Below are positions 18,553 to 28,348 of a stretch of DNA of 64,000 bases, in pieces. Each line of letters starts with the position of its first letter. Positions within the stretch are counted from its first letter, which is position 1. Under the pieces are notes generated by a model. The model had not been told where the DNA came from. It saw only the letters and a list, made by a program, of their open reading frames with translations, and did not search any database. Source of the DNA: Barnesiella sp. WM24 (GTDB taxonomy: Bacteria > Bacteroidota > Bacteroidia > Bacteroidales > Muribaculaceae). The stretch is from NCBI RefSeq assembly GCF_004570975.1, contig NZ_SPPC01000015.1, positions 19,336 to 83,335 of the forward strand, in the 5' to 3' direction. The translations under genes and the position numbers were made by a program.

Positions 18553-19935
18553 TTAATGATTGATTACCTGCCAATAACCGCCACGAGCTGCACCGACACG
18601 CCTAATTACGCCGTCCGATTGCAATTTCTTGATATGCTTGGAAACAGCTCGGTCAGATATGGAAAGTATTGTCGCAAGCTCATTAATTGTCACTAACGGA
18701 TTATCCTTCATTTCACGGACTATCCTGTCACGAGTTTTCTCTGAACTTTTTCCTGAACCTTTCTCTGAACTTTTTTCTGAACTTTGATGTCGGTTTATTT
18801 CAGTAGTGCCTCCAAGATTGACTGCCTCAAATCTTTCACGAGGAATATAAACAGTTACACCACCTTGTTCTACTGAAAAGGTCGGTGGAGTCAATCCCTC
18901 GCCCTTAAAGCCATTGACTATTTTTTCGATGCCACGTCCCCACGCTTCAATGAATCCCGCTCGATAGAATGCCTCTGCCATCTTTGGGTTGCGAGGTTTG
19001 GAAGTATGCTTATCCATCAGTTTCTCTATCGATAAATCTTCCGGCAGTTTACCTTCATTCCACAGTCTGATATGGTCACTGTAGATACTCATCTGCGTCC
19101 ATGTCCCTTGATAATCCCTGTGGACTATTGAATTGCAGATTATTTCACGCAATGCTTCCTCCGGGATTTCAAGCGGTTCAACACGTTGTAATCCCCTGTA
19201 ATGGATTGGTCGAATAAGATATTTATCGTCTAAAGTACGTAGCACTCTCTCCGGCATCTGTATGAGATTGCCATTAATAATCTCCTGGCTCAATAGGTCG
19301 AAATTTGTAGCGCCAAAACGACCAATCTTGAAACTCGAAGTAATAAAACGCCTCTGAGGATATTTGCCGAATAACAGAATGGCGCCATTGCAAGGCACAC
19401 CGTCCTCCATCAGCCCAAGATTAGAAATAACCTCCTCCGGCGTGGAACTGTCAACATCCGGCGACATTCTTTTCTCCTTGATTCCTTTCTTTAGAAAATA
19501 CTTTATAGCCTCCGGATCAATGTCGTCCATCGTTGCACCATAACAAGGCATATCCTCCCAACTCCTCCCAAACTTCTTCATCAGAAACTGTTGCAGAGCA
19601 ACTCCTCTTAATTCCTGATTGGTGGCACCACTGCGAACATAAAACGCCCCCTTATAAGAGATAGGGATATTGGAGTGGTCGATATCAATCTCGATTATAT
19701 CCTTGCCTTCTTGTACGATATGGCTGACTGTAGGCACGATTCCAAGCATGGTTACAATCTTGTTTGGAATATCCTCCAACTGCTGATGCAGATGCGACAC
19801 ACCAATGAGCGCCATATCATCGCCAATACCGATGTATATCCTGCCTCCCTGTGCGTTAGCAAAGCCGCATACCCACTTCAGGTATTCGTCCTTCCATATC
19901 CGCTTATATTCAATATTTTGGTTTTCGTTGTTCAT
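18553..19935 (-). CDS. AlbA_2/Schlafen-type ATP-binding regulator with C-terminal winged HTH
   Basis: 460 residues. N-terminal AlbA_2 (Schlafen-like divergent AAA_4) domain: YKRIWKDEYLKWVCGFANAQGG, GRIYIGIGDD and SGATNQELRG. The middle part (REIICNSIVHRDYQG, IRLWNEGKLPEDLS, GRGIEKIVNGFK) is the HATPase_c_4-like region of RecG-related transcriptional regulators. A Ser/Glu/Lys linker (about residues 388-405) made of a four-residue repeat leads to a C-terminal winged HTH (NELATILSISDRAVSKHIKKL). These proteins are common in accessory regions and are predicted to bind DNA; targets are unknown. It lies 35 bp upstream of nothing on its own strand except the phosphatase gene behind it. Confidence 0.87.
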   Translation of the reverse strand: MNNENQNIEYKRIWKDEYLKWVCGFANAQGGRIYIGIGDDMALIGVSHLHQQLEDIPNKIVTMLGIVPTVSHIVQEGKDIIEIDIDHSNIPISYKGAFYVRSGATNQELRGVALQQFLMKKFGRSWEDMPCYGATMDDIDPEAIKYFLKKGIKEKRMSPDVDSSTPEEVISNLGLMEDGVPCNGAILLFGKYPQRRFITSSFKIGRFGATNFDLLSQEIINGNLIQMPERVLRTLDDKYLIRPIHYRGLQRVEPLEIPEEALREIICNSIVHRDYQGTWTQMSIYSDHIRLWNEGKLPEDLSIEKLMDKHTSKPRNPKMAEAFYRAGFIEAWGRGIEKIVNGFKGEGLTPPTFSVEQGGVTVYIPRERFEAVNLGGTTEINRHQSSEKSSEKGSGKSSEKTRDRIVREMKDNPLVTINELATILSISDRAVSKHIKKLQSDGVIRRVGAARGGYWQVINH

Positions 19936-19970
19936 CTCAGAAGCAAGAATTCACTTTTAGACCCCGGCGA

Positions 19971-21374
19971 TTATTCGCCGAGGGTCAGAGAGCGGATTAT
20001 CCGGGGGATGTCGGTATTATTGACCACGTGGGTAAACTTCTCAGAGCCGTTTCCTATGGCAAATACCGGCACCGGATTTGCCGTGTGGTTATGGCTTATG
20101 AAGTCAGTGCCCACCCAGTAATTATAGATTCTGAAAGCTTCGATGACAAACTCACTGAATGTGTTATAAAGCCCCTTTTCATCATTTGACTCACGCGCCA
20201 GAAAAGTACGGTCAAACGCAGCACGCAGGCGGTTGGTCTGCTCTTCGGTAAGAGGGACAGCCGTCCAGAAGCCGAGTTTAGACTGCAAGAGGTCACGCAT
20301 CTCATCCCACGATATAGTCTTTCCATCCTTCACTATGTCGCGGCAATAGTCGGCGAGGCGGTCTTTGCTTATACGCTGGGTATCCACGAGTGCGAGATCC
20401 ACATATCCATAATGGTCGGGGTGACCGATAGCCATGCCGCCTGTATCATGGTCGGCGGTAATCACGATGAGCGTCTCTTCGGGATGGGCAAGATAGAAAT
20501 CATATGCGACACGGATTACATCTTGAAAGTTAAGCACCTCCTTGATTACTCCGCCGGGGTCATTGGCATGGGCGGCGTGGTCGATGTTTCCACCTTCAAT
20601 CATCATGAAAAATTTATCGGGCGACTTTGCCGACACATGGTCGAGAGCGACTTTGGTGAGCGACGGCAGATTCATGGCTCCGGGTATCGAGTCAATCGTA
20701 TATCCGATATTATTACCGTTGCCCCACACATTTTCCGGGCTTAACACCCACAGACGGTCGACCTTACCGGCAAGTTCAGAACCCGCCTCTGTGCCATAGG
20801 CAATTTCTATACCTGCGTCCTTAATCATCGCCGGCACCTCGTTAGGCTTGCCTTCCTTGTCAGCCACGCCACGCAGCGACGCTCCGCCAAGAAAGTCATA
20901 GCCCGAGGCTACCGCCTCCTTGTCAATTTCATAATACATCCATCGCGCGGGCTGATGAGCATAGAACGCAGCCGGAGTCGCATCGTCGGGCGCGACAGAA
21001 GTCAGCACGCCAACACCCCATCCGGCATCCTTGAGGTCACGCGCGATTGACACATAATGCTCCACCGAGTCAGGTGCAAGTCCAAGCATATTATTTTTTG
21101 TCTTATATCCTGTAGACAAAGCCGTGCCGGCAGCGGCAGAATCGGTCACCGGTGCTGACGCAGAATAGGTCCATGCCTGAGAAGCCACCGGAAACTGCAT
21201 CATCAGCAATGGCTCGTCGGCACCTCTCACTATACGATTATAATATTGAGCGGCATTGACATGCCCCATGCCCATACCGTCACCTATCAGATAAAATACA
21301 TATTTCACCTCGGCAGAAACTCCGAGTACACATAAACCGGTCAACACCGTTGCAAGAATCCTGTGTAATTTCAT
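19971..21374 (-). CDS. Alkaline phosphatase (PhoA superfamily), exported
   Basis: 467 residues with a signal peptide (MKLHRILATVLTGLCVLGVSA), so periplasmic. The nucleophile Ser lies at about residue 78 in PVTDSAAAGTALSTG. Metal ligands are recognisable in FYLIGDGMGMGHV (Asp), MIEGGNIDHAAHANDPG and ITADHDTGG. It would hydrolyse phosphomonoesters to release phosphate. The length is normal. It lies 35 bp downstream of the GH3 gene in the same direction, suggesting cotranscription. Confidence 0.93.
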   Translation of the reverse strand: MKLHRILATVLTGLCVLGVSAEVKYVFYLIGDGMGMGHVNAAQYYNRIVRGADEPLLMMQFPVASQAWTYSASAPVTDSAAAGTALSTGYKTKNNMLGLAPDSVEHYVSIARDLKDAGWGVGVLTSVAPDDATPAAFYAHQPARWMYYEIDKEAVASGYDFLGGASLRGVADKEGKPNEVPAMIKDAGIEIAYGTEAGSELAGKVDRLWVLSPENVWGNGNNIGYTIDSIPGAMNLPSLTKVALDHVSAKSPDKFFMMIEGGNIDHAAHANDPGGVIKEVLNFQDVIRVAYDFYLAHPEETLIVITADHDTGGMAIGHPDHYGYVDLALVDTQRISKDRLADYCRDIVKDGKTISWDEMRDLLQSKLGFWTAVPLTEEQTNRLRAAFDRTFLARESNDEKGLYNTFSEFVIEAFRIYNYWVGTDFISHNHTANPVPVFAIGNGSEKFTHVVNNTDIPRIIRSLTLGE

Positions 21375-21409
21375 GATAATAATATTTTAATATTTGTTTA
21401 ATAATCCAC

Positions 21410-22921
21410 TTATCCCATCAGTTTCAGCATCGACTCCATAAGTCGCCTGTCATTAGTAAGCCGAGGCACTTTGCGCTGTCCCCCGAGCTTGCCCGTAGAG
21501 GCGAGCCATCGGTCAAAGAGCCCCTGAGGCGCCTTGACTACAGTGAGTCTGTCGAGGAATATGCCGCCGGAACGTTTGGCGTCATAGTCGGAGTTTTCTT
21601 TACGGAGATTGCTGTCAAGTTCGTCGGCAAACCGCTCCAGCGCCACCGGCTCCTTTGAAAACTCAATAAGCCATTCATGTCGGCCTCGCGTACGGTCGCC
21701 GGCATATATCGGTGCCGCCGTATAATTGGCGATCTCACAGCCAAGGCTACGGCATGTCGCCGTGATAGCAGCATCGGCATTATGAACCATCAGTTCCTCC
21801 CCAAACGCATTGATAAAATGTTTTGTCCTGCCGCTTATGACAATCTTGAGAGGATTGACCGAGGTGACGGTCACAGTATCGCCGAGTTTATAGCGCCAAA
21901 GCCCGTTGCATGACGTTATCACAAGGGAATATGTGGCGCCCTCGCTCACCTCCCAGGCGGCAATCGCACGGTCGGTCTCCTTGCCGTTGGCATCAAGAGG
22001 GATGAATTCATAAAACACCCCGATATCCATCAGCAGCAACATGCCCGGAGTGTCGATGTCACACTGCACGGCAAAAAATCCTTCCGACGCATTATATGTC
22101 TCAAGATAGCGCATGCGCGCCGGGTCAATTATATGATTATACTGCTCGCGGTAAGGCTCAAACGCTATTCCACCATGGAAAAACACCTCAAGGTTGCGCC
22201 ACACTTCATGCAGTTCCGATGCACCCGAAGCCTTCATGACCTCTTTCAACACTGTAAGGAACCATGACGGCACTCCCGACAGATTGGTGACATTTTCATG
22301 AAGCGAAGCCTTGACAAGCGCGGGGAGCTTACGCGACCAGTCTTCCATCAAGGCTACCCGCTTTGACGGAATCCTGACCATGTTGGCAAGGGGGTTGATA
22401 TTTTCTATGAGATTGGCAGAGAGGTCACCCACGACTACCCCCTCGGGGAGATTAAGCTCATTGGCAAAGCTTCCTCCGAGGATAAAGCCTTTGCCGTCAA
22501 ACATGCGGCTGTCAGGGTATAATGTCAGATAGCGAGCCACTACATCAAAGCCGCCGGCATAATGATTGCGGCTAAACGAATCACGGGTGACAGGCACATA
22601 TTTGCTCTTTCCGTCAGATGTGCCGGAGGACTGGGCAAAATTGCGGGTCACGCCACGCCATAACACGTCACGTTCGCCATCAATCATGCGTAGCACAAGC
22701 GGACGCAGGTCGGAATAATCGTGGAGGGGGACACGCTCCCTGTACTCTTCATAGGATTTCACACCGCGAAAACCAAACAACTCCTCGGCTACCGTGCCAC
22801 GACCACAAGCAAGGAGGTCAGCGAGTTCACGCCGCTGCACAGTCTCTGCATCAAGCGCGTTGCGGTAGGCAATGCGCGCTCGACGGGTAAACAGCGGGCG
22901 GATAATAGACGTCAGATTCAT
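21410..22921 (-). CDS. GH3 family acyl-acid-amido synthetase-like protein
   Basis: 503 residues. The GH3 pattern is clear: FAQSSGTSDGKSKYVPVT (ATP-binding P-loop of the ANL superfamily, about residue 95), YNASEGFFAVQ (about 278), YSLVITSCNGLWRYKLGDTV and SGRTKHFINAFGEELM. In plants GH3 enzymes adenylate carboxylic acids and conjugate them to amino acids; bacterial members, frequent in Bacteroidetes, have no defined substrate. It is cytoplasmic. A TAACTTTG box lies just upstream on the minus strand, overlapping the region of a divergent plus-strand promoter. Confidence 0.9.
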   Translation of the reverse strand: MNLTSIIRPLFTRRARIAYRNALDAETVQRRELADLLACGRGTVAEELFGFRGVKSYEEYRERVPLHDYSDLRPLVLRMIDGERDVLWRGVTRNFAQSSGTSDGKSKYVPVTRDSFSRNHYAGGFDVVARYLTLYPDSRMFDGKGFILGGSFANELNLPEGVVVGDLSANLIENINPLANMVRIPSKRVALMEDWSRKLPALVKASLHENVTNLSGVPSWFLTVLKEVMKASGASELHEVWRNLEVFFHGGIAFEPYREQYNHIIDPARMRYLETYNASEGFFAVQCDIDTPGMLLLMDIGVFYEFIPLDANGKETDRAIAAWEVSEGATYSLVITSCNGLWRYKLGDTVTVTSVNPLKIVISGRTKHFINAFGEELMVHNADAAITATCRSLGCEIANYTAAPIYAGDRTRGRHEWLIEFSKEPVALERFADELDSNLRKENSDYDAKRSGGIFLDRLTVVKAPQGLFDRWLASTGKLGGQRKVPRLTNDRRLMESMLKLMG

Positions 22922-22930
22922 AAAGTTTTC

Positions 22931-22962
22931 TTTCGTGTTTCAACAAAGTTACGCTAATTTTG
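22931..22962 (+). promoter_or_regulatory. Promoter of the small Tyr/Asp-rich lipoprotein
   Basis: TTTC (22931-22934, one mismatch), a 20-bp spacer and TAATTTTG (22955-22962). It overlaps the divergent GH3 promoter, so the two polymerases would compete for the same 80-bp interval. Confidence 0.5.
22944..22951 (-). promoter_or_regulatory. -7 box for the GH3/alkaline phosphatase unit
   Basis: TAACTTTG on the minus strand, 22 bp before the GH3 ATG. No clear TTTG is seen at the -33 spacing. Confidence 0.55.
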
Positions 22963-23002
22963 TTGAAATTTTATGTTGAAACTATAAATAAATGATTCCG
23001 GA

Positions 23003-23353
23003 ATGAAGAAGACCCTGTTAATCAGCATGCTCATCGCCATGATGTCGATAACCTTGACCTCATGTGACCCCGATGACGATTACTACTATTATGACGCACC
23101 GTTTTTAGGCTCATGGATGAGTGACGACCACTCGTCAAGTTTTACTTTTTATGCCAACGGCACAGGGGTTTACACCGACTTTTATACCAATTCCTCCACG
23201 TCAATCACTTGGGAGGCTGACGATTATAATCTATGGATATATCCCAACGACGGATGGGGCGACACGTGGAGCTACCAGTGGGACGTTTATGGCAACACTC
23301 TCGAACTCTTCGACCTCGACTACGGCGGGTACATATATTACTATGCCTACTGA
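23003..23353 (+). CDS. Small Tyr/Asp-rich lipoprotein, lipocalin-like
   Basis: 116 residues. The signal peptide ends in the lipobox LTSC (Cys21) followed by an acidic DPDDD stretch that fits the Bacteroidetes surface-lipoprotein export signal. The mature part is rich in Tyr, Trp and Asp (YYYYDAPFLGSWMSDDHSSS, WIYPNDGWGDTW, YIYYYAY) and has the GSW...F-F---G-G pattern of small lipocalin-like proteins. No enzyme motif is visible. It is probably surface-exposed; the function is unknown. Confidence 0.75.
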   Translation: MKKTLLISMLIAMMSITLTSCDPDDDYYYYDAPFLGSWMSDDHSSSFTFYANGTGVYTDFYTNSSTSITWEADDYNLWIYPNDGWGDTWSYQWDVYGNTLELFDLDYGGYIYYYAY

Positions 23354-23451
23354 CAGCATGTCACGTAGAGCATGCTCCTGACATAATTTTGCCGCGCCAC
23401 CTGCAAATTCACCTTGCCGGTGGATTCTGCACTAATTTTTAACAATGTATA

Positions 23452-23483
23452 TTTGGGCATTAGCTGAAAATGACGTAACTTTG
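23452..23483 (+). promoter_or_regulatory. Promoter of the metK riboswitch transcript
   Basis: TTTG (23452-23455), a 20-bp spacer and TAACTTTG (23476-23483), an exact consensus match. Transcription would begin near 23488, about 11 nt before the aptamer. Confidence 0.8.
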
Positions 23484-23498
23484 CGGCACAATTATCGG

Positions 23499-23583
23499 AT
23501 GATTTATCCGGGTGGAGAAATTTGGCTGCTTGCAACCACTAAAAAAAATGCTAAAACCGCACGATTTTATTATTGAAATCCAT
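23499..23583 (+). ncRNA. SAM-I-like (S-box) riboswitch upstream of metK
   Basis: Three S-box sequence blocks occur in the right order: GGTGGAGAAA (23511-23520, kink-turn strand), GCAACC (23532-23537) and TGCTAA (23549-23554, the J3/4 core). P1 can form between ATGATTT (23499-23505) and AAATCCAT (23576-23583) with one bulged C. P2 closes with GTGG/CCAC. The P3 and P4 arms are short compared with Firmicutes S-boxes. A second GATTT at 23563-23567 can pair with the same AAATC, giving a mutually exclusive fold. The location between promoter and metK, with a terminator hairpin following, supports SAM feedback on SAM synthesis. No covariance search was run. Confidence 0.75.
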
Positions 23584-23604
23584 AAGGTTTTTGAATAGAT
23601 TTTG

Positions 23605-23640
23605 CTCCGCCCGGCAATCTGCCGACGTGGAGATTTTTTT
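23605..23640 (+). terminator. Intrinsic terminator in the metK leader
   Basis: CTCC (23605) pairs with GGAG (23629-23632) outside a CGGCA/TGCCG inner stem (23612-23624), followed by ATTTTTTT. It lies between the riboswitch and metK, so it is the probable expression platform (premature termination when SAM is bound). Confidence 0.75.
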
Positions 23641-23670
23641 ATTACAATGATATAAACCGACAAAAACAAT

Positions 23671-24957
23671 ATGGAAAATTATCTTTTTACATCTGAATCG
23701 GTATCGGAAGGGCACCCCGACAAGGTTGCCGACCAGATTTCCGATGCCATACTTGATGAATTTCTCGCCCATGACCCCAATTCAAAGGTGGCGTGTGAAA
23801 CTCTTGTAACCACCGGTCAGGTCGTAGTTGCCGGCGAGGTGAAGAGCAATGCATACATCGACCTCATGGACGTGACCCGCAGAGTTATCAACAACATAGG
23901 CTACGACCGAAGCGAGCTGAAATTTGACGGCAACGCGTGCGGAGTGTTCTCGGCTCTTCACGAGCAGAGCGCCGACATAAACCGAGGTGTCGAAAGAGCC
24001 GTTGAAGAAGAACAGGGCGCGGGCGACCAGGGCATGATGTTTGGCTACGCTTGTAGCGAAACACCCAATTACATGCCGCTGCCGCTTGACCTGAGCCACT
24101 TGTTGCTGCGCGAGCTGTCGGCAATACGCCGCGAAGGCATCGAGATGAAGTATCTGCGTCCCGACGCCAAAAGCCAGGTGACTGTGGAATATTCGCCTCA
24201 GGGCGAACCGGTGCGCATCCACACGGTAGTCATCTCCACCCAGCACGACGAGTTCATTCCCGCAGAAGACGCCGGCAGCCAGGAAAAGGCTGACGAGATG
24301 ATGCTCGCCAAAATACGCAGCGACATTGAAACCATTCTCCTGCCGCGTGTCAAAGAGAAGCTTCCCACCGACGTGAAAGCACTGTTTGACGACAGGCTGA
24401 TTCTGCACGTGAATCCTACAGGAAAATTTGTCATCGGCGGTCCTCACGGCGACACCGGACTTACCGGACGCAAGATTATCGTGGACACCTATGGCGGAAG
24501 AGGCGCCCACGGCGGAGGTGCATTCTCAGGCAAAGACCCCTCGAAGGTAGACCGTTCTGCAGCATATGCAGCCCGCCACATAGCCAAGAACCTCGTTGCC
24601 GCAGGTGTGGCGCGCGAGGCCCTCGTGCAGGTTGCCTATGCCATTGGTGTAGCCCGTCCGGTAAGCTTGTATGTAAACACGCGCGGCACGGCAAACGTGG
24701 CGATGAGCGACGCAGAGATTTCAGAAAAAGTCAACGAATTGTTTGACATGCGACCCAATGCGATAGAAAAGCGGCTGAAACTTCGCGCTCCCATCTATCA
24801 GGAGACCGCATCTTATGGACACGTAGGGCGTGAACCTCAAATCGTAAAGAAGACTTTTGAGTCAAAATACGAGCCGACCAAGACTATCGAAGTGGAGCTC
24901 TTCACCTGGGAAAAACTTGACATGATAGAACCTATAAAAAAGGCCTTCGGTCTATGA
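23671..24957 (+). CDS. metK: S-adenosylmethionine synthetase
   Basis: 428 residues, the Bacteroidetes length. It contains [20 protein letters not shown] (ATP/Met site, residues 8-27), [12 protein letters not shown] (about 112-123), [11 protein letters not shown] and [16 protein letters not shown] (phosphate-binding loop). It catalyses ATP + methionine to SAM + PPi + Pi as a cytoplasmic tetramer and is the main methyl-donor enzyme. It is preceded by a promoter, an S-box-like aptamer and a terminator, and ends in a bidirectional terminator shared with convergent asnS. Confidence 0.98.
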   Translation: MENYLFTSESVSEGHPDKVADQISDAILDEFLAHDPNSKVACETLVTTGQVVVAGEVKSNAYIDLMDVTRRVINNIGYDRSELKFDGNACGVFSALHEQSADINRGVERAVEEEQGAGDQGMMFGYACSETPNYMPLPLDLSHLLLRELSAIRREGIEMKYLRPDAKSQVTVEYSPQGEPVRIHTVVISTQHDEFIPAEDAGSQEKADEMMLAKIRSDIETILLPRVKEKLPTDVKALFDDRLILHVNPTGKFVIGGPHGDTGLTGRKIIVDTYGGRGAHGGGAFSGKDPSKVDRSAAYAARHIAKNLVAAGVAREALVQVAYAIGVARPVSLYVNTRGTANVAMSDAEISEKVNELFDMRPNAIEKRLKLRAPIYQETASYGHVGREPQIVKKTFESKYEPTKTIEVELFTWEKLDMIEPIKKAFGL

Positions 24958-24985
24958 CCTTCCCGAGACGAAAGTCGACAAAAAC

Positions 24986-25015
24986 AGAAGAGCCGGGCAT
25001 AAACCCGGCTCTTCT
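24986..25015. terminator. Bidirectional terminator between metK and asnS
   Basis: Perfect 12-bp stem AGAAGAGCCGGG / CCCGGCTCTTCT with a CATAAA loop, between two convergent genes. It is GC-rich at the top and A/T-rich at the base. Confidence 0.8.
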
Positions 25016-25035
25016 TATATACTCATGTATTTCGC

Positions 25036-26424
25036 TTAAAATTCTGCGTTGTTGGGAGTACGAGGGAACGGAATGACATCGCGGATGTTGGTCATACCTG
25101 TCACGAAAAGCACAAGACGCTCAAATCCGAGACCGAATCCTGCATGAGGCACAGTACCGAAACGACGGGTGTCAAGATACCACCACATGTCTTTCATCGG
25201 GATATCAAGCTCCTCGATTCGCTTGCTCAGTTTGTCAAAGTTCTCCTCACGCTCTGAACCGCCGATTATCTCTCCGATTTTCGGGAAAAGCACGTCCATC
25301 GCACGCACAGTCTTGTCATCTTCATTCAGCTTCATGTAAAACGCCTTTATCTCCTTAGGATAATCGGTAAGTATAACAGGCTTCTTGAAGTGTTCCTCGA
25401 CAAGGAAACGCTCATGCTCGCTCTGAAGGTCGGCGCCCCAGTAAACCGGGAATTCAAACTTGTGACCCGATTCCTCAAGAATCTTCACACCCTCAGTGTA
25501 GGTCAAGCGCACAAACTCATTGTCAAGGACAAATTTTAGACGGTCGACAAGTTCCGCATCATAGTGTTCAGCAAGGAAGTCGATGTCATCTTTGCAATGT
25601 TCAAGCGCATAGGCGATACAATATTTTATAAAGTCTTCGGCAAGATCCATGTTGTCGGTGATGTCGAAGAAGGCTACCTCAGGCTCAATCATCCAGAACT
25701 CCGAGAGGTGACGCGGAGTGTTGGAGTTTTCGGCACGGAATGTCGGTCCGAAAGTATAGATTGCGCCAAGAGCAGTGGCACCAAGCTCGCCTTCAAGCTG
25801 ACCCGAGACGGTGAGGGCGGTAGGCTTGCCGAAGAAGTCGGCAGAATAGTCGACCTTTCCGTCATCACATTTAGGGATATTGTTAAGGTCAAGCGTGGTC
25901 ACCTGAAACATTGCACCTGCACCTTCACAATCGCTCGCAGTGATAAGAGGCGTGTTCAGATAGAAGAAACCTCTTTCCTGGAAAAACTTGTGGATGGCAA
26001 ATGCAAGAGCGCTGCGCACACGGAGTATGGCGCCGAAAGTGTTGGTGCGGGGACGAAGATGAGCTTTCTCGCGCAGGAATTCAAGGGTGTGACCCTTTTT
26101 CTGCAACGGATAGTTCTCAGGATCGGCTGTTCCGAATATCTCAAGCGACTTAGCCTGGACTTCGACGCTCTGACCTTTGCCCATCGACTCTACAAGCACA
26201 CCGTCGACCTTAATCGAGGAACCGGTGGTGATAGGTTTCAGCTGCTCGTCAGTAAACTGTGTCATGTCAAACACAATCTGCACGTTTTTAACCGTAGAAC
26301 CATCATTCAGGGCAACAAACTGCACATGCTTGTTGCCTCGGCGGGTACGCACCCACCCCATCACACACACTTCCTTGCCGAGATACTCAGGCTTAAAAAG
26401 GTCGGTTATCTTAGTTCTTTTCAT
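25036..26424 (-). CDS. asnS: Asparaginyl-tRNA synthetase
   Basis: 462 residues, normal for bacterial AsnRS. An N-terminal OB-fold anticodon-binding domain ([20 protein letters not shown]) is followed by the class II core: [20 protein letters not shown] (motif 2 region, about residues 230-249) and [15 protein letters not shown] (motif 3, about 434). It charges tRNA-Asn in the cytoplasm. It starts 17 bp downstream of the pseudouridine synthase gene stop, so the two probably form one transcript. Confidence 0.97.
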   Translation of the reverse strand: MKRTKITDLFKPEYLGKEVCVMGWVRTRRGNKHVQFVALNDGSTVKNVQIVFDMTQFTDEQLKPITTGSSIKVDGVLVESMGKGQSVEVQAKSLEIFGTADPENYPLQKKGHTLEFLREKAHLRPRTNTFGAILRVRSALAFAIHKFFQERGFFYLNTPLITASDCEGAGAMFQVTTLDLNNIPKCDDGKVDYSADFFGKPTALTVSGQLEGELGATALGAIYTFGPTFRAENSNTPRHLSEFWMIEPEVAFFDITDNMDLAEDFIKYCIAYALEHCKDDIDFLAEHYDAELVDRLKFVLDNEFVRLTYTEGVKILEESGHKFEFPVYWGADLQSEHERFLVEEHFKKPVILTDYPKEIKAFYMKLNEDDKTVRAMDVLFPKIGEIIGGSEREENFDKLSKRIEELDIPMKDMWWYLDTRRFGTVPHAGFGLGFERLVLFVTGMTNIRDVIPFPRTPNNAEF

Positions 26425-26441
26425 TGCAATTGGTAAATAAA

Positions 26442-28010
26442 TTATTCAAATGAACCCATCTTGAGGAAGTTAACCTCTTCCTGGGTGAGATAGCGCCAGC
26501 GTCCGCGAGGAAGATTCTTCTTGGTGAGTCCGGCGAAATATACGCGGTCGAGCTTGGTGACGTGATATCCGAGGCTCTCGAATATACGGCGCACAATACG
26601 GTTACGACCGGAATGAATCTCTATGCCCGCCTGATTGCGGTCAGTTTCAGTGGCATAGCTTATAGCATCGGCATGAATCGGGCCGTCTTCAAGCTCTATA
26701 CCGTCGGCGATTGCCTGCATGTCGTCTTCCGCGATATCCTTGTCGGTCCATACATGGTATATCTTTTTCTTGACATACTTGGGATGAGTGAGCTTGGACG
26801 CGAGATCACCGTCATTGGTGAGAAGAAGCACACCGGTGGTGTTGCGGTCAAGACGACCGACCGGGTATATGCGCTCGTTGCAAGCACCTTTGACAAGATC
26901 CATAACAGTAGTCCTGCCATTGGGGTCGTCACTTGTGGTAACGCAATCTTTCGGCTTGTTAAGAAGGATGTAGCACTTGCTTTCCAGAGTCACTACCTTC
27001 TCATCATACTCCACTACATCGTTGTGGGAAATCTTTGTTCCGAGCTCGGTAACCACTTCGCCATTGACCTTGACAAGCCCCTGCTGGATAAACTCGTCGG
27101 CCTCGCGACGCGAGCATATTCCGGCGTTAGCCATAAACTTGTTAAGGCGTATCTGCTCGTTGGGATCGGGTATCGGCATTTCATATTCAATGCGCTTGGG
27201 ACGCGGCACAAAGCTCTTGCCCTGACGCGGCATGCCGAAGTTCTGACGATTGCCACCCTGACGGTTGGCTCCCTGACGATTGTTGTTGTAGCCCCCCTGA
27301 CGGTTATTGTTGTTGTAGCCGCCCTGACGGTTGTTATTGTTATAGCCGCCTTGACGGTTGTTGTTGTTGTAGCCGCCCTGACGGTTATTGTTGTTATAGC
27401 CGCCCTGGCGGTTGTTGTTGTAGCCACCCTGACGGTTGTTGTTGTAGCCGCCCTGACGGTTGTTGTTGTAGCCGCCCTGACGGTTATTGTTGTAGCCGCC
27501 CTGACGATTATTGTTGTAACCGCCCTGACGGTTGTTGTTGTAGCCGCCCTGGTTGTTATAGCGGTTGTAGCCGCCCTCCTGCTGGGTTGACGGAGTGAAT
27601 CCCTCGGCTGAGCCATGCTCTGCAGCGCTGTTTTCAGCACCTTCTGTCACAGCCGGAGACTGATATTGCTGACGGGGCTGATAGCCGCCCTGGTTGTTGT
27701 AACGGTTGTTGCCGTAGCCACCCTGACGGTTGTTGTATCCTCCCTGATTGTTGTAACGGTTGTTGCCATATCCACCCTGACGGTTGTTGTTATAGCCGCC
27801 TTGACGATTGTTGTAATTGTTTCTGGGCTGATAGGGACGGTCGTAACTTCCATATTCGCGGCGAGGCGCTGATTCTCCACCCTGGTGATAATCACCCGCA
27901 TGGTCATTTTCCACTTTACCAAAAATTGCAGTATCTCCCTCCGATGAGGCTGCGATGCGGTTCTCCCCGATTCTCGGTCGTTTCGGTTTCTTTTCTTCGT
28001 TGCTGTCCAT
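26442..28010 (-). CDS. rluB: RsuA/RluB-family pseudouridine synthase with long Asn/Tyr/Arg/Gly repeat tail
   Basis: 522 residues. The first 285 or so are low-complexity: more than 20 copies of [12 protein letters not shown] units between about residues 60 and 255. The catalytic part follows: an S4 RNA-binding domain ([19 protein letters not shown], about 287) and the pseudouridine synthase core with the catalytic Asp in [17 protein letters not shown] (about 385). Relatives isomerise a uridine in 23S or 16S rRNA; the exact site is inferred. The Arg/Gly/Asn/Tyr-rich extension is common in Bacteroidetes RluB and is probably disordered and RNA-binding. The mRNA has a leader of about 150 nt. Confidence 0.9.
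   Translation of the reverse strand: MDSNEEKKPKRPRIGENRIAASSEGDTAIFGKVENDHAGDYHQGGESAPRREYGSYDRPYQPRNNYNNRQGGYNNNRQGGYGNNRYNNQGGYNNRQGGYGNNRYNNQGGYQPRQQYQSPAVTEGAENSAAEHGSAEGFTPSTQQEGGYNRYNNQGGYNNNRQGGYNNNRQGGYNNNRQGGYNNNRQGGYNNNRQGGYNNNRQGGYNNNNRQGGYNNNNRQGGYNNNNRQGGYNNNNRQGGYNNNRQGANRQGGNRQNFGMPRQGKSFVPRPKRIEYEMPIPDPNEQIRLNKFMANAGICSRREADEFIQQGLVKVNGEVVTELGTKISHNDVVEYDEKVVTLESKCYILLNKPKDCVTTSDDPNGRTTVMDLVKGACNERIYPVGRLDRNTTGVLLLTNDGDLASKLTHPKYVKKKIYHVWTDKDIAEDDMQAIADGIELEDGPIHADAISYATETDRNQAGIEIHSGRNRIVRRIFESLGYHVTKLDRVYFAGLTKKNLPRGRWRYLTQEEVNFLKMGSFE
27246..27830 (-). repeat. In-frame coding repeats in the pseudouridine synthase gene
   Basis: Tandem units of 24 or 27 bp on the minus strand encode GGYNNNRQ or GGYNNNNRQ; related GGY-N-RYNNQ units lie further upstream in the gene. 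Units differ by single Asn codons, consistent with slippage or recombination that keeps the frame. The antisense strand shows a long valine-rich open frame, which is a shadow. Confidence 0.9.
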
Positions 28011-28348
28011 AATGCATTAATTCCTTTAAGTAAGTAACTGTAAAACAGATGTCAAGCCTCTCGGCGTCGTTGCTTTGTCTAAATTCAGTTTAATTGATTA
28101 ATAAGATTTTAATTTACTACTCTTCATATCTGCTGTATATCATACGTATACAATCTTTTCTAAACAGTGCAAAATTAAAACTTTTCTTCGACTGCCACAA
28201 TTAATTATAAAAAATAATTATCCCGATATTAGCCTCCGGCATTTACTTATGGCGGTTTTTAGGGATTTTTAATCAAAACCGGAGGTGAATACCGATTAAG
28301 ACACACTTATTTTGCAAATCATCGCTAAATGCCTTCCCATAACAACAA
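28011..28348. other. Intergenic region with leader of the pseudouridine synthase gene
   Basis: AT-rich gap without a credible gene. It holds a minus-strand -7 box TAATTTTG (28177-28170) with a weak ATTG at -33 spacing. This predicts a 5' UTR of about 150 nt for the downstream minus-strand gene. I see no recognisable riboswitch in it. Confidence 0.5.

Noticed and set aside
23782..24510. 242-residue minus-strand open frame
   Set aside because: Antisense shadow of metK.
26562..27590. 342-residue plus-strand open frame, very Val/Ala-rich
   Set aside because: It is antisense to the Asn/Gly/Arg repeat region of the pseudouridine synthase; the valine repeats are only the complement of the coding repeats.
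27246..27830. Possible CRISPR array
   Set aside because: Repeats are in-frame coding units without spacers of variable sequence.
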